A stretch of 64,000 nucleotides of DNA, taken from assembly GCF_008056315.1 (NCBI RefSeq), contig NZ_VRKQ01000010.1:434001-498000 (forward strand). The letters run 5' to 3'. This DNA is from Seonamhaeicola maritimus. GTDB taxonomy: Bacteria; Bacteroidota; Bacteroidia; Flavobacteriales; Flavobacteriaceae. The position numbers and the translations under genes are program-made. Of this stretch, positions 25,391 to 34,690 are shown in pieces (the stretch's first letter is position 1; every line of letters starts with the position of its first letter). Below the pieces are notes generated by a model. The model made no database searches. It saw only the letters and a list, made by a program, of their open reading frames with translations, and was not told the origin of the DNA.

Positions 25391-28300
25391 TTAATGTTTT
25401 TGAATAAACAATTTGGTACATATATCATCAAAAGTAATATCAATACCGTTATCTAATTTGTCAATTATTTTAAGCTCATTAGCCAATGTCTCCGTTTTAA
25501 TATAAGCCATATTAGAGTCAATAGCATTCACTATATTATCATCTTTTTGAAGCTTCACATCAATTCTATCAGTGACTTCAAACCCTGAGTCTTTACGTAA
25601 ATTTTGAATTCGGTTGATAAGTTCTCTCGCTATTCCTTCGCTTCGTAAATCATCAGAAATGGTTACATCTAGGGCGACCGTTAAAGCACCTTCATTGGCG
25701 ACTAACCAGCCTTCAATATCTTGAGATGTAATCTCTACATCTTCAAGCCCTAAAGTAACATTTTTTCCATTAATGTCAACACCAATTTCACCAGTTTGTT
25801 CAATTTTTTTAATATCCTCTGCATCAAACTGTCTTATGGCGTTTGCAATGAGCTTCATATCCTTTCCAAATCTTGGGCCTAAGGCCTTAAAATTTGGTTT
25901 TATCTGCTTGACCAAAATATCAGAAGCATCTTCTAAAAGCTCAACTTCTTTAATATTAACTTCATGTTTTATTAAGTCTGAAACCGCTAATATTTCTTCC
26001 TTTAGCTGTTCACTATCAACAGGAATCATAATTTTTTGAAGCGGTTGACGTACCTTAATCTTTTCTTTAGCTCTTAACGACAATACCAAAGATGAAATTG
26101 TTTGCGCACTCTCCATTTTTCGCTCTAAACTTTTATCTATAAAAGCTTCATCAAAAACTGGGAAATTTGCCAAATGAACACTCTCAAAAGCTTCCTTTTT
26201 GGTAACCGCATTTAAATCTAAATACAATCTATCCATAAAGAACGGTGCAATTGGAGCACCTAATTTAGCAATGGTTTCCATACAAGTGTAAAGGGTTTGG
26301 TATGCCGAAATTTTATCGGCTTGGTAATCTCCTTTCCAGAAACGTCTTCTACTTAAACGTACAAACCAGTTGCTTAAATAGTCTTGTGTAAAATTTGAAA
26401 TTGCTCTAGCAGCTTTGGTAGGCTCATAATCTGCATAATAAGCATCTACCTTCTGAATTAATGTATGCAATTCTGAAAGAATCCAACGATCTAGTTCAGG
26501 CCTATCAGCTAAAGGAATATCAGCTTCTTTATAACTGAAATTATCTAAATTAGTATATAAACTAAAGAATGAATAGGTATTATAAAGCGTTCCGAAAAAC
26601 TTACGTTTTACTTCTTCAACACCTTCTAAATCGAACTTTAAATTATCCCAAGGATTTGCGTTAGAAATCATATACCACCGAGTAGCATCTGCTCCGTAAT
26701 TTGATAATGTTTCAAACGGATCTACAGCATTTCCTAGGCGCTTAGACATTTTTTGCCCGTTCTTATCTAATACCAATCCATTAGACACCACATTTTTGTA
26801 GGCAATAGAATCAAATACCATAGTACCAATAGCATGTAAGGTATAGAACCAACCACGTGTTTGGTCTACACCTTCTGCAATAAAGTTAGCAGGATATGTT
26901 GTACCATCATCAATTAAACTAGCATTTTCAAACGGATAATGCCATTGTGCATATGGCATAGAACCAGAATCAAACCAAACATCAATTAAGTCGCTCTCAC
27001 GCTTCATTGGTTTTCCTAAAGGCGACACTAAGGTAATTTGATCTACAATGTTCTTATGTAAATCTAATTTGGCGTAGTTTTCTTCGGTCATGTTGCCAAC
27101 CTCAAAATCAGCAAAAATATCTTCTGCTAAAACACCTGCATTCATAGCTTTTTGCATTTCAGCTTTTAATTCTTCAACAGAGCCTATACACAATTCTTCC
27201 TTACCATCTTCGGTTCTCCAAATTGGTAACGGGATACCCCAATAACGTGAACGTGATAAATTCCAGTCGTTAGCATTTGCCAACCAATTACCAAAACGTC
27301 CTTCACCAGTACTCTTTGGCTTCCAATTAATGGTATTATTCAATTCATGCATCCTATCCTTTATATCGGTTACTTTAATAAACCAAGAATCTAGCGGATA
27401 GTATAAAATTGGTTTATCTGTACGCCAACAATTAGGGTAGCTGTGTTTATATTTTTCAACCTTAAAGGCTTTATTTTCTTCTTTTAACCTGATGGCAATT
27501 TCAACATCCACAGAACGCTCTGGAGCTTCACCATCATTATAATATTCATTCTTTACATATTTACCAGCAAGCTCATCCATTTCTGGACGAAAACGCCCTT
27601 GTAAATCTACAAGTGGCACCAAATTATCGTTTTCATCTTTAACCAACATTGGAGGTACTTCTGGTGTAGCTTGTTTAGCAACCAAGGCATCATCTGCGCC
27701 AAAGGTTGGAGCTGTATGCACAATACCTGTACCATCTTCTGTTGTTACGAAGTCACCGGAAATTACTCTGAACGCATTTTCTGGGTTGTCGTTTGGTAAA
27801 GCATAAGGCAACAACTGTTCATAGGTAATACTTACTAAGTCTGCTCCTTTAAATTCTTTTACAACATAAAAAGGAATCTTTTTATCACCAGCATTATAAT
27901 TTGATAATTCTGATTGCTCCTCAACTTGAATAAACTTTCCTGCAAATTGTTTAGCCAGTAAAGGCTTTCCTAAAATCACTTTTGTTGATTCAAAAGTATA
28001 TTGATTGAATGTTTCAACTAAGACATAATCAATTTTTTCGCCTACTGTTAACGCCGTATTACTTGGAAGAGTCCAAGGCGTTGTAGTCCAAGCTAAAAAG
28101 TGAATATCACCTTCGTTTTGTAAAAAATCCGGCAATGATTCATCGTTCGCTTTAAACTGAGCAACCACAGTAGTATCGGTCACATCTTGATAAGTCCCCG
28201 GTTGGTTTAACTCATGTGAACTTAAACCAGTTCCTGCTTTTGGAGAATATGGTTGAATGGTATAACCTTTATACAATAAACTTTTATTGTAAATCTGTTT

Positions 28301-28795
28301 TAACAACCACCAAACACTTTCCATGTATTTTGGCTCGTAGGTAATATATGGATCATCCATATCTACCCAATAACCCATTTTTTCAGTTAGGTCATTCCAA
28401 ACATCTGTATAGCGCATTACAGCTTTTCTACATGCAGCATTATAATCTTCAACTGAAATGGTTTTACCAATATCTTCTTTAGTAATACCTAATTCCTTCT
28501 CAACACCAAGTTCAATTGGTAACCCATGAGTATCCCATCCGGCTTTACGCTTTACCTGAAAACCTTTCATGGTTTTATAACGCGGAAAAATATCTTTAAT
28601 GGCACGTGCTAAAACGTGATGTACTCCAGGGAGTCCGTTTGCAGATGGTGGTCCTTCATAAAATACATACGGTTCGTTGCCTTCTCTTGTAGATACACTT
28701 TTTTCAAAGATGTTATTTTCTTGCCAATATTGTAGTATTTCGTTTGCTACATTTGGTAAGTCAAGTCCTTTATATTCAGGAAATTTCGTGCTCAT
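25391..28795 (-). CDS. ileS: Isoleucyl-tRNA synthetase, IleRS2-like, with GVHH signature
   Basis: This enzyme charges tRNA-Ile. The 1134-residue length and sequence (GWDTHGLPIELGVEKELGI, TGLSSHELNQPGTYQDV editing region, WGIPLPIWRTEDGKEE) fit the long, eukaryote-like IleRS2 type rather than the roughly 940-residue IleRS1. The KMSKR loop is intact at 682-686. The first signature is not HxGH: residues 57-60 read Gly-Val-His-His. I checked this in the DNA (codons GGA GTA CAT CAC, minus strand near 28610-28630). A GxHH swap has been reported in IleRS2 enzymes that are hyper-resistant to mupirocin. The CP1 editing domain and C-terminal anticodon-binding domain are complete. The dksA-like gene and lspA follow. 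Confidence 0.97.
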   Translation of the reverse strand: MSTKFPEYKGLDLPNVANEILQYWQENNIFEKSVSTREGNEPYVFYEGPPSANGLPGVHHVLARAIKDIFPRYKTMKGFQVKRKAGWDTHGLPIELGVEKELGITKEDIGKTISVEDYNAACRKAVMRYTDVWNDLTEKMGYWVDMDDPYITYEPKYMESVWWLLKQIYNKSLLYKGYTIQPYSPKAGTGLSSHELNQPGTYQDVTDTTVVAQFKANDESLPDFLQNEGDIHFLAWTTTPWTLPSNTALTVGEKIDYVLVETFNQYTFESTKVILGKPLLAKQFAGKFIQVEEQSELSNYNAGDKKIPFYVVKEFKGADLVSITYEQLLPYALPNDNPENAFRVISGDFVTTEDGTGIVHTAPTFGADDALVAKQATPEVPPMLVKDENDNLVPLVDLQGRFRPEMDELAGKYVKNEYYNDGEAPERSVDVEIAIRLKEENKAFKVEKYKHSYPNCWRTDKPILYYPLDSWFIKVTDIKDRMHELNNTINWKPKSTGEGRFGNWLANANDWNLSRSRYWGIPLPIWRTEDGKEELCIGSVEELKAEMQKAMNAGVLAEDIFADFEVGNMTEENYAKLDLHKNIVDQITLVSPLGKPMKRESDLIDVWFDSGSMPYAQWHYPFENASLIDDGTTYPANFIAEGVDQTRGWFYTLHAIGTMVFDSIAYKNVVSNGLVLDKNGQKMSKRLGNAVDPFETLSNYGADATRWYMISNANPWDNLKFDLEGVEEVKRKFFGTLYNTYSFFSLYTNLDNFSYKEADIPLADRPELDRWILSELHTLIQKVDAYYADYEPTKAARAISNFTQDYLSNWFVRLSRRRFWKGDYQADKISAYQTLYTCMETIAKLGAPIAPFFMDRLYLDLNAVTKKEAFESVHLANFPVFDEAFIDKSLERKMESAQTISSLVLSLRAKEKIKVRQPLQKIMIPVDSEQLKEEILAVSDLIKHEVNIKEVELLEDASDILVKQIKPNFKALGPRFGKDMKLIANAIRQFDAEDIKKIEQTGEIGVDINGKNVTLGLEDVEITSQDIEGWLVANEGALTVALDVTISDDLRSEGIARELINRIQNLRKDSGFEVTDRIDVKLQKDDNIVNAIDSNMAYIKTETLANELKIIDKLDNGIDITFDDICTKLFIQKH

Positions 28796-28866
28796 TTACT
28801 CTTAAAACTTATAAGTTCGCGAATTTAAGGAATTTTGAGAAAAATGATATGCTGATTGGACGTAAT

Positions 28867-30225
28867 TTAAACTATAAAATTTACTAAATCTTCAATCTTA
28901 GAAATCAACTGAATTTTAATACTGGTATTTTTAAGAGAAATTTTGTTGTACTTGGATACAAAAATGGTTGAAAAACCTAATTTTTCGGCTTCCAGAATAC
29001 GTTGCTCCACACGCTGTACAGGACGAATTTCACCGGACAAACCAACCTCTGCCGCAAAACAAAAATCACGTTGTAAGGATTCATCTTCATTTGAGGATAA
29101 TATAGCCGCTACAACAGCCAAATCTATAGCAGGATCATCTACTGTGATACCTCCTGTGATATTTAAAAACACATCTTTTGCTCCTAGTCTAAAACCAGCC
29201 CTTTTCTCTAAAACAGCCAAAAGCATATTAAGTCTTTTCGCATTAAAACCCGTAGCAGAACGCTGCGGCGTACCATAAACTGCAGTACTTACCAAAGCTT
29301 GCACTTCAATCATTAAGGGTCGCATACCTTCTAAAGTGGCAGCAATAGCATTCCCTGATAATTCTTCGTCTTTTTTAGAAATTAAAATCTCTGAAGGGTT
29401 AGACACTTCCCGTAATCCAGAACCTTGCATTTCATAAATCCCTAACTCATTTGTAGACCCAAAACGATTCTTATGGGCACGCAAAATTCTAAACACGTGA
29501 TTACGATCACCCTCAAACTGCAAAACAGTATCAACCATATGTTCTAAAATTTTTGGTCCTGCTATATTTCCATCCTTAGTAATATGCCCAATGAGAACAA
29601 CGGGAGTTGCCGTTTCCTTAGCAAATTTTATAAGCTCTGTAGCACATTCCTTTATTTGTGATATACTTCCTGAAGACGACTCAATATAATCACTATGCAA
29701 GGTTTGAATAGAATCTATAATAACCACATCGGGCTCTAAAACCTCAATTTGCTTAAAAATATTTTGGGTTTTAGTCTCGGTTAAAATGTAGCAGTTACTA
29801 TTATTCGGATTAATCCGTTCTGCCCGCATTTTAATTTGCTTTTGACTTTCCTCACCTGAAACATATAGGGTTTTATAAGGTAACTTCAATGAAATTTGAA
29901 GCAACAAGGTGCTTTTACCTATTCCAGGCTCCCCTCCTAATAAGGTTAAGGAACCAGGAACAATTCCACCACCTAGAACTCTATTAAACTCATCATCTAA
30001 AGTATTGAGTCTTGCTTCTTCTGATACATCAATTTCATTTATTCTTAACGGTTTTGAAACACGCTTTGGAGCTGACTTTGTAGTTTTCCAATCGCTCTTT
30101 TCAGGCTTTTGAATGACTTCTTCAGCTATGGTATTCCATTCCTTACAAGCATTACATTGCCCTTGCCATTTAGCATACTGTGTTCCGCAATTCTGACAAT
30201 AAAAAGTTGTTTTAACCTTAGCCAT
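28867..30225 (-). CDS. radA: DNA repair protein RadA
   Basis: RadA (Sms) is a RecA-like ATPase that drives branch migration of recombination intermediates. The 452-residue product has the N-terminal C4 zinc finger (CQNCGTQYAKWQGQCNAC), Walker A GEPGIGKSTL, Walker B VVIIDSIQTL, the RadA-specific KNRFG motif in HKNRFGSTNELGIYEM, and a C-terminal Lon-protease-like domain (FLNITGGITVDDPAIDLAVVAAILSS) without peptidase activity. Its ATG directly follows the TAA of the upstream esterase-like gene, so the pair is translationally coupled. Length and domain order are typical. Confidence 0.98.
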   Translation of the reverse strand: MAKVKTTFYCQNCGTQYAKWQGQCNACKEWNTIAEEVIQKPEKSDWKTTKSAPKRVSKPLRINEIDVSEEARLNTLDDEFNRVLGGGIVPGSLTLLGGEPGIGKSTLLLQISLKLPYKTLYVSGEESQKQIKMRAERINPNNSNCYILTETKTQNIFKQIEVLEPDVVIIDSIQTLHSDYIESSSGSISQIKECATELIKFAKETATPVVLIGHITKDGNIAGPKILEHMVDTVLQFEGDRNHVFRILRAHKNRFGSTNELGIYEMQGSGLREVSNPSEILISKKDEELSGNAIAATLEGMRPLMIEVQALVSTAVYGTPQRSATGFNAKRLNMLLAVLEKRAGFRLGAKDVFLNITGGITVDDPAIDLAVVAAILSSNEDESLQRDFCFAAEVGLSGEIRPVQRVEQRILEAEKLGFSTIFVSKYNKISLKNTSIKIQLISKIEDLVNFIV

Positions 30226-31374
30226 TTAATATCCGAAATCTTCTTTTATTAAATCTGCCTTTTCCAACATTAAATCTTTAGTTAGACCAGCAATTTCATC
30301 AAGAATATAAGCAGACTGATAGGTACGCATTGCTTTTTTAGGCTCTCCTGTTTCCTCATAAAAACGCGCCAAATAATAGTTCCCTAAGAGGGTTTTAGGA
30401 TAGTGCTTTCTAGCCATTTTACCCAATGTTTCATAGCTTTCAAACGCTTCATTCTTTTCAATAGCAGCAGCAATGGCTTTAAAATCGTTAATCAATATTT
30501 GTTTATCAATGGCGAACAAATCATATATAGTTTGATATTTTTCAACCAAATAATCTGCTGGAGATGTATCTAATTGTAAAATAGTTTCTTTGTACTCCTG
30601 CTTACTAATTGGCTGAAATACTTTAAAAATCTTTTCAATAGCATTAGGTATGGCATGAGCTGGCACAGAGTAATGCGAAGGCCCCTCAAAACTATCAAAG
30701 TTGTATTTTAATTTCTCATCTTCTATAAGAGAGATATCTGTATTTAATGCTTTAGCCATCTCCTTTATAGATTTACCATCATTATTAGTATGTGCTAAAT
30801 AATAAAATACTTTAGACTGTAATTTATTAAGTCTCTCAGGTATATAATCGAGCATATTTGGCGCTAACTCCGGACTAACAACTATATAAGCCTGAAATAA
30901 CGGAGCCGATTTTAACAAATAATAATTGATAAAATTTGCTGTTTCACCATGTCCAATGGCCACTTTAAAGTTGGTGGTTCTATAATTACGCTCTATATGC
31001 GGAATGAGTTCCATACCTATAAATTCAAAAAAAGCAGCACCTGTTTCAATTGGTAAAGAGTTTTGCTCTGAATACATACAATCATCATAACGTTTGTCTA
31101 ATTGATTAACTCCTACCACAATAGCCTCTGGCATGTCTTCCCAATAAGAATAGTAATCAACGTTTCCGGCAACAGCTTCAAATAGGTAATCACCATCTAA
31201 AACCACAAATAAAGGATATACCTTATCGTCATTAGAACTATAGCCTCTAGGTAGTTGAATTTTTATTTGACGTTCCTCTCCAAGTTTGGAAGATTGAAAA
31301 GTTTCATATTTAACTTGTGCATTGGGCCAAATAATGGAACAAAAGAATAACACAACAAAAAGTAAATGTTTCAT
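30226..31374 (-). CDS. Esterase-like alpha/beta-hydrolase-fold protein lacking the nucleophile serine
   Basis: The 382-residue secreted or periplasmic protein (signal peptide about 1-19, WPNA-Q) has the D-family esterase fold (PF00756): RQIKIQLPRGY, YPLFVVLDGDYLFE and a FEGPSHYSVPAHAIPNAIEKIF segment with the usual catalytic-His region. The nucleophile elbow reads AIGHGETANF: position 143, where GxSxG requires Ser, is Gly. The C-terminal 100 residues are helical and TPR-like (NYYLARFYEETGEPKKAMRTYQSAY). It may bind rather than hydrolyse an ester. It is immediately upstream of radA with no spacer and downstream of the flippase-like gene. Confidence 0.82.
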   Translation of the reverse strand: MKHLLFVVLFFCSIIWPNAQVKYETFQSSKLGEERQIKIQLPRGYSSNDDKVYPLFVVLDGDYLFEAVAGNVDYYSYWEDMPEAIVVGVNQLDKRYDDCMYSEQNSLPIETGAAFFEFIGMELIPHIERNYRTTNFKVAIGHGETANFINYYLLKSAPLFQAYIVVSPELAPNMLDYIPERLNKLQSKVFYYLAHTNNDGKSIKEMAKALNTDISLIEDEKLKYNFDSFEGPSHYSVPAHAIPNAIEKIFKVFQPISKQEYKETILQLDTSPADYLVEKYQTIYDLFAIDKQILINDFKAIAAAIEKNEAFESYETLGKMARKHYPKTLLGNYYLARFYEETGEPKKAMRTYQSAYILDEIAGLTKDLMLEKADLIKEDFGY

Positions 31375-31473
31375 TTAATTGAATGATTTGAGATTTATAT
31401 GGGCAAGTTATGAAATAACTTAAAATAATAAAAAGAGGGTTTAAGATACTTTTCAGGCAGAAAAGGCAAACTT

Positions 31474-32439
31474 TTAACTTTTGACTTTCTTACTTCTATT
31501 GAAAATAGGAAGATAAATTAAAGAAAGTCCTCCAAAAATAATGATTAAAAGTGTTTGTGAAGCCCACATTATCCATCCAAACGCTCGACTAGGGTCTTCA
31601 GGAATATTAAATAATAGAAATGCCAGCACAATAGCTTCTGGGTACGAACCAATGCCTCCGTTTGTTGCAGCAATACTAAAACTAGCCGCAATAAATCCAA
31701 TTAAAATTGCAGCGAAAGGAATATCACTAGTAGCTTCAAGAGAAAAAGAGGTCACATAAAACATAAGCACATACATCCCCCAAATAAATAAAGTATGAAA
31801 TATAAACGCCCATTTCTTTTTCATTTTGAAAATACTTAGTGCCCCTTCTATTAAACCATTAACAAAAGCTCTGATTTTTAAAGCAATTTTCGAATTACTT
31901 CTTTTAATAAATCTCGTAAAAAAAAGAAATAAAATAATTAACCCTACCAAGCCAACAGCAATTTTTATCGGATCAAATTTTTCAACTAAAAAACCGTAAA
32001 TAAAATCAAACTGCAAAAATAGTGTAACCGCAATTATACCCAACATCACAATCATATCTGCGATACGTTCCGCTACTATGGTACCAAAGCCTTTTTCAAA
32101 CGGGACATCTTCATAATTTGTTAAAATTGATGCCCTAGCTACCTCTCCAGCTCTGGGAATAGTATAGTTTATCAGGTAAGTTGCAAAAACAGCCATAATA
32201 CTATTACCCAATCTAATCTTATACCCCATGGGCTCTAACTGAAATTGCCATCGATAAGCTCTAGATAGATGGCTCAAAAGACCCAAAAACATACCAAGTA
32301 CTATCCAAGAATAATCGGCCTTTTTAACATATTCCAATAGCTCATCAATAGAAATTTGAGACAGCGAATACCAGACTAAAAAAACTCCCAGTAATAATGG
32401 GAGCGTAATTTTCAATATTCTTTTAATATTTAGTTTCAA
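31474..32439 (-). CDS. Lysylphosphatidylglycerol synthase TM-domain family membrane protein
   Basis: The 321-residue polytopic inner-membrane protein has about eight predicted helices and belongs to the UPF0104/LPG_synthase_TM (PF03706) family, with LSHLSRAYRWQFQLEP, TYLINYTIPRAGEVARASILTNYE and an ATNGGIGSYPEAIV segment. Family members include the flippase part of MprF and putative lipid or glycolipid transporters; no synthase domain is attached here, so lipid translocation is the likely role. It follows panD after 4 bases and probably belongs to the panC-panD transcription unit. Confidence 0.88.
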   Translation of the reverse strand: MKLNIKRILKITLPLLLGVFLVWYSLSQISIDELLEYVKKADYSWIVLGMFLGLLSHLSRAYRWQFQLEPMGYKIRLGNSIMAVFATYLINYTIPRAGEVARASILTNYEDVPFEKGFGTIVAERIADMIVMLGIIAVTLFLQFDFIYGFLVEKFDPIKIAVGLVGLIILFLFFTRFIKRSNSKIALKIRAFVNGLIEGALSIFKMKKKWAFIFHTLFIWGMYVLMFYVTSFSLEATSDIPFAAILIGFIAASFSIAATNGGIGSYPEAIVLAFLLFNIPEDPSRAFGWIMWASQTLLIIIFGGLSLIYLPIFNRSKKVKS

Positions 32440-32443
32440 AAAT

Positions 32444-32794
32444 CTATTTTAATAAGTTAGTTGCTTCATCTGGAAACACCAATGATGGTTTAAAAACTTT
32501 AGCTTCTTCAATTTCCATGAAGGCATAAGTGATTAAAATTAAAGTATCACCAACAGAAACTCTTCTTGCAGCAGCACCATTAAGGGTTATTTCACCACTT
32601 TTACGCGGTCCTGGAATACAATATGTTTCTAAACGCTCACCATTATCATTATTAACAATCTGAACTTTTTCTCCTTGTATAATGTTGGCAGCATCCATTA
32701 AGTCTTCATCAATGGTAATACTTCCTATATAGTTAAGGTCTGCACCCGTGCATTTAACCCTATGAATCTTAGATTTTACTACTTGAATTTGCAT
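32444..32794 (-). CDS. panD: Aspartate 1-decarboxylase proenzyme
   Basis: PanD makes beta-alanine from aspartate for pantothenate synthesis. It is made as a proenzyme that cleaves itself at Gly-Ser to form the pyruvoyl cofactor; Gly24-Ser25 is present in [13 protein letters not shown]. The 116 residues, the KCTGADLNY and [21 protein letters not shown] segments and the C-terminal LILITYAFM strand match the family. It lies 13 bases downstream of panC, whose product uses beta-alanine, so the two steps are co-expressed. Confidence 0.97.
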   Translation of the reverse strand: MQIQVVKSKIHRVKCTGADLNYIGSITIDEDLMDAANIIQGEKVQIVNNDNGERLETYCIPGPRKSGEITLNGAAARRVSVGDTLILITYAFMEIEEAKVFKPSLVFPDEATNLLK

Positions 32795-32807
32795 GCGGCA
32801 AAGATAA

Positions 32808-33659
32808 TTAATTTAAGGCGATATTATCAATTAGTCTAATATCATCTGCATATACAGCTATAAATGCTCTATACTGTTTTTTACTTGATTTTCGCTTAAC
32901 TGGTTTTAAGGTTTTAGTATCTGCAATAATAAAATACTCCAGCTTCAATAAATCATGTTTAGAAAATTGATTACCAACCCATTCCGATACTTTATTAGCA
33001 CTTTTTGTGCCAAATTGTTTTTTGGCAGCAGTTAAAGTTTTATAAATAAAAGGGGCTGCTTCCATAAACTCTGGTTTTAACCTAGTATTTCTAGAACTCA
33101 TTGCTAAACCAGTTGTTTCCCTATGAATTGGGCATCCAACAACCGTAACAGGTATATCATGTTTTTCAACCAGTTTTTTAATTATTTGTAACTGCTGAAA
33201 ATCCTTTTCGCCAAAATAGGCATGATGAGGTTTTACAATTTCAAAAAGACGTTTTACAATAGTTCCAACACCGTCAAAATGTCCGTCACGAAATCTGCCT
33301 TCCATTTCAAACTCCAGTCCGTCAAAATCAAATGTCTCAGAAACAGTTTTCCCTTCATAAACATCTTCAACAGTAGGAGCATAAACCAGTATTCTGTCTT
33401 TAGAAAGAGTTTCTAGCAGTGCTACATCTTTTACTAAAGTTCTTGGATATTTTTTTAAGTCGTCACTATTATCAAACTGGGTAGGATTCACAAATATACT
33501 AACCACCACTTTATCATTGTTCTCTAAAGCTCTTTTAACCAAAGCTAAGTGTCCTTCATGTAAAGCTCCCATAGTTGGTACTAACCCAATAAATAACTTT
33601 TTGGTTTTAAAAACCTTAATAGCTTTTCTAATTTGCTGTTTTTCTGAGTATACCTCCAC
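32808..33659 (-). CDS. panC: Pantothenate synthetase
   Basis: PanC joins pantoate and beta-alanine using ATP. The 283-residue product shows the nucleotidyltransferase HIGH-type motif [48 protein letters not shown] and the KMSKS-like [11 protein letters not shown]. It heads the panC-panD-membrane protein unit. A perfect TAnnTTTG element lies 25-32 bases upstream on the minus strand, and the gene diverges from the starch-synthase-domain gene across 198 bases. Confidence 0.98.
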   Translation of the reverse strand: MEVYSEKQQIRKAIKVFKTKKLFIGLVPTMGALHEGHLALVKRALENNDKVVVSIFVNPTQFDNSDDLKKYPRTLVKDVALLETLSKDRILVYAPTVEDVYEGKTVSETFDFDGLEFEMEGRFRDGHFDGVGTIVKRLFEIVKPHHAYFGEKDFQQLQIIKKLVEKHDIPVTVVGCPIHRETTGLAMSSRNTRLKPEFMEAAPFIYKTLTAAKKQFGTKSANKVSEWVGNQFSKHDLLKLEYFIIADTKTLKPVKRKSSKKQYRAFIAVYADDIRLIDNIALN

Positions 33660-33683
33660 TTTTTAATAAAAAATTAACGCCTG

Positions 33684-33691
33684 CAAACTTA
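33684..33691 (-). promoter_or_regulatory. Candidate -7 element for panC
   Basis: TAAGTTTG on the minus strand fits TAnnTTTG, 25 bases before the panC ATG. A TTG lies further upstream but at shorter spacing than the usual 17-23 bases. Confidence 0.45.
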
Positions 33692-33722
33692 AGATTTTAC
33701 AGTCAATCTGCATAAATTTTTG

Positions 33723-33730
33723 TACTTTTG
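33723..33730 (+). promoter_or_regulatory. Candidate -7 element for the glycosyltransferase-domain/DUF4270/glmS unit
   Basis: TACTTTTG fits TAnnTTTG exactly and implies a leader of about 120 bases. The leader carries a short hairpin (TGGCT / AGCCA, 33827-33843) just before the start codon. No matching -33 TTG is evident. Confidence 0.45.
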
Positions 33731-33857
33731 CGTGTTTTTTAATTTGAAATTATAATTGTAAGACTCCTATAAATCAAACTTTGCAAAGATATACTTCGAG
33801 TAAAAATCGTTAATCGCTAGTTAAAATGGCTGTAAAAAAGCCAATAAAAACAAACAT

Positions 33858-34667
33858 ATGAAAGATAAGAGGATATTGTATGTATCATCTGAAGTAGTAC
33901 CTTATTTACCAGAAACCGAAATTTCTTCAATGTCGTTCGAAGCCCCTAGAATGGTTAATCAACAAGGTGGACAAATAAGGATTTTTATGCCACGATATGG
34001 GAATATTAATGAACGTAGACATCAATTACACGAGGTTATAAGACTTTCTGGAATAAACTTAGTGATTAATGATTTAGACATGCCTTTAATTATTAAGGTA
34101 GCCTCAATTCCTAAAGAACGTATTCAAGTTTATTTTATTGATAACGACGAATACTTTAAAAGAAAAGCTACATTAACAGATGAAGACGGAGAATTATTTT
34201 CTGATAATGATGAACGTGCTATTTTCTTTGCAAAAGGCGTCATAGAAACAGTTAAAAAGTTAAACTGGGCTCCAGATGTTATTCATGTACATGGATGGTT
34301 GGCTTCTTTACTACCAGTTTATTTGAAAGAATATTACAAAGACGAACCTTTATTTAGCGAGAGTAAAATTGTTACTTCGGTATACAACCAAAGTTTTAAC
34401 AATACTTTAAATAAAGACATGGTGAATAAGATTAAATTTGACAACATAAATGAAGATGCTGTTAAAGTGCTTGAAGAACCATCATATAATAATTTAATGA
34501 AAATTGCTATAGATTATTCCGATGCATTAATAAAAGGTTCTGAAAATATCCCAGAAGACTTGGAATCTTATTTAAAAGCATCTGATAAACCTATTTTAGA
34601 ATACACAAATAAAGATGAATTTGGAGAAGCTTATACTACGTTTGTTAACGAAACCGTTTTAAGCTAA
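33858..34667 (+). CDS. Stand-alone starch/glycogen synthase N-terminal domain protein
   Basis: The 269-residue protein corresponds to the N-terminal Rossmann half (GT5, PF08323) of glycogen synthase: ILYVSSEVVPYLP, a SMSFEAPRMVNQQGGQIRIFMPRYG stretch, FSDNDERAIFFAKGVIETVKKL and APDVIHVHGWLASLLPVYLK. The C-terminal GT1 domain that holds most ADP-glucose contacts is absent, and the lysine motif (KxGGL) near the start is changed. The frame is intact and the gene is followed at 23 bases by a DUF4270 lipoprotein gene, so this is a designed short protein rather than a broken gene. It may be regulatory or use a different donor; catalysis is doubtful. Confidence 0.85.
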   Translation: MKDKRILYVSSEVVPYLPETEISSMSFEAPRMVNQQGGQIRIFMPRYGNINERRHQLHEVIRLSGINLVINDLDMPLIIKVASIPKERIQVYFIDNDEYFKRKATLTDEDGELFSDNDERAIFFAKGVIETVKKLNWAPDVIHVHGWLASLLPVYLKEYYKDEPLFSESKIVTSVYNQSFNNTLNKDMVNKIKFDNINEDAVKVLEEPSYNNLMKIAIDYSDALIKGSENIPEDLESYLKASDKPILEYTNKDEFGEAYTTFVNETVLS

Positions 34668-34690
34668 ACCATACGTTCATTTTAGTCTAT

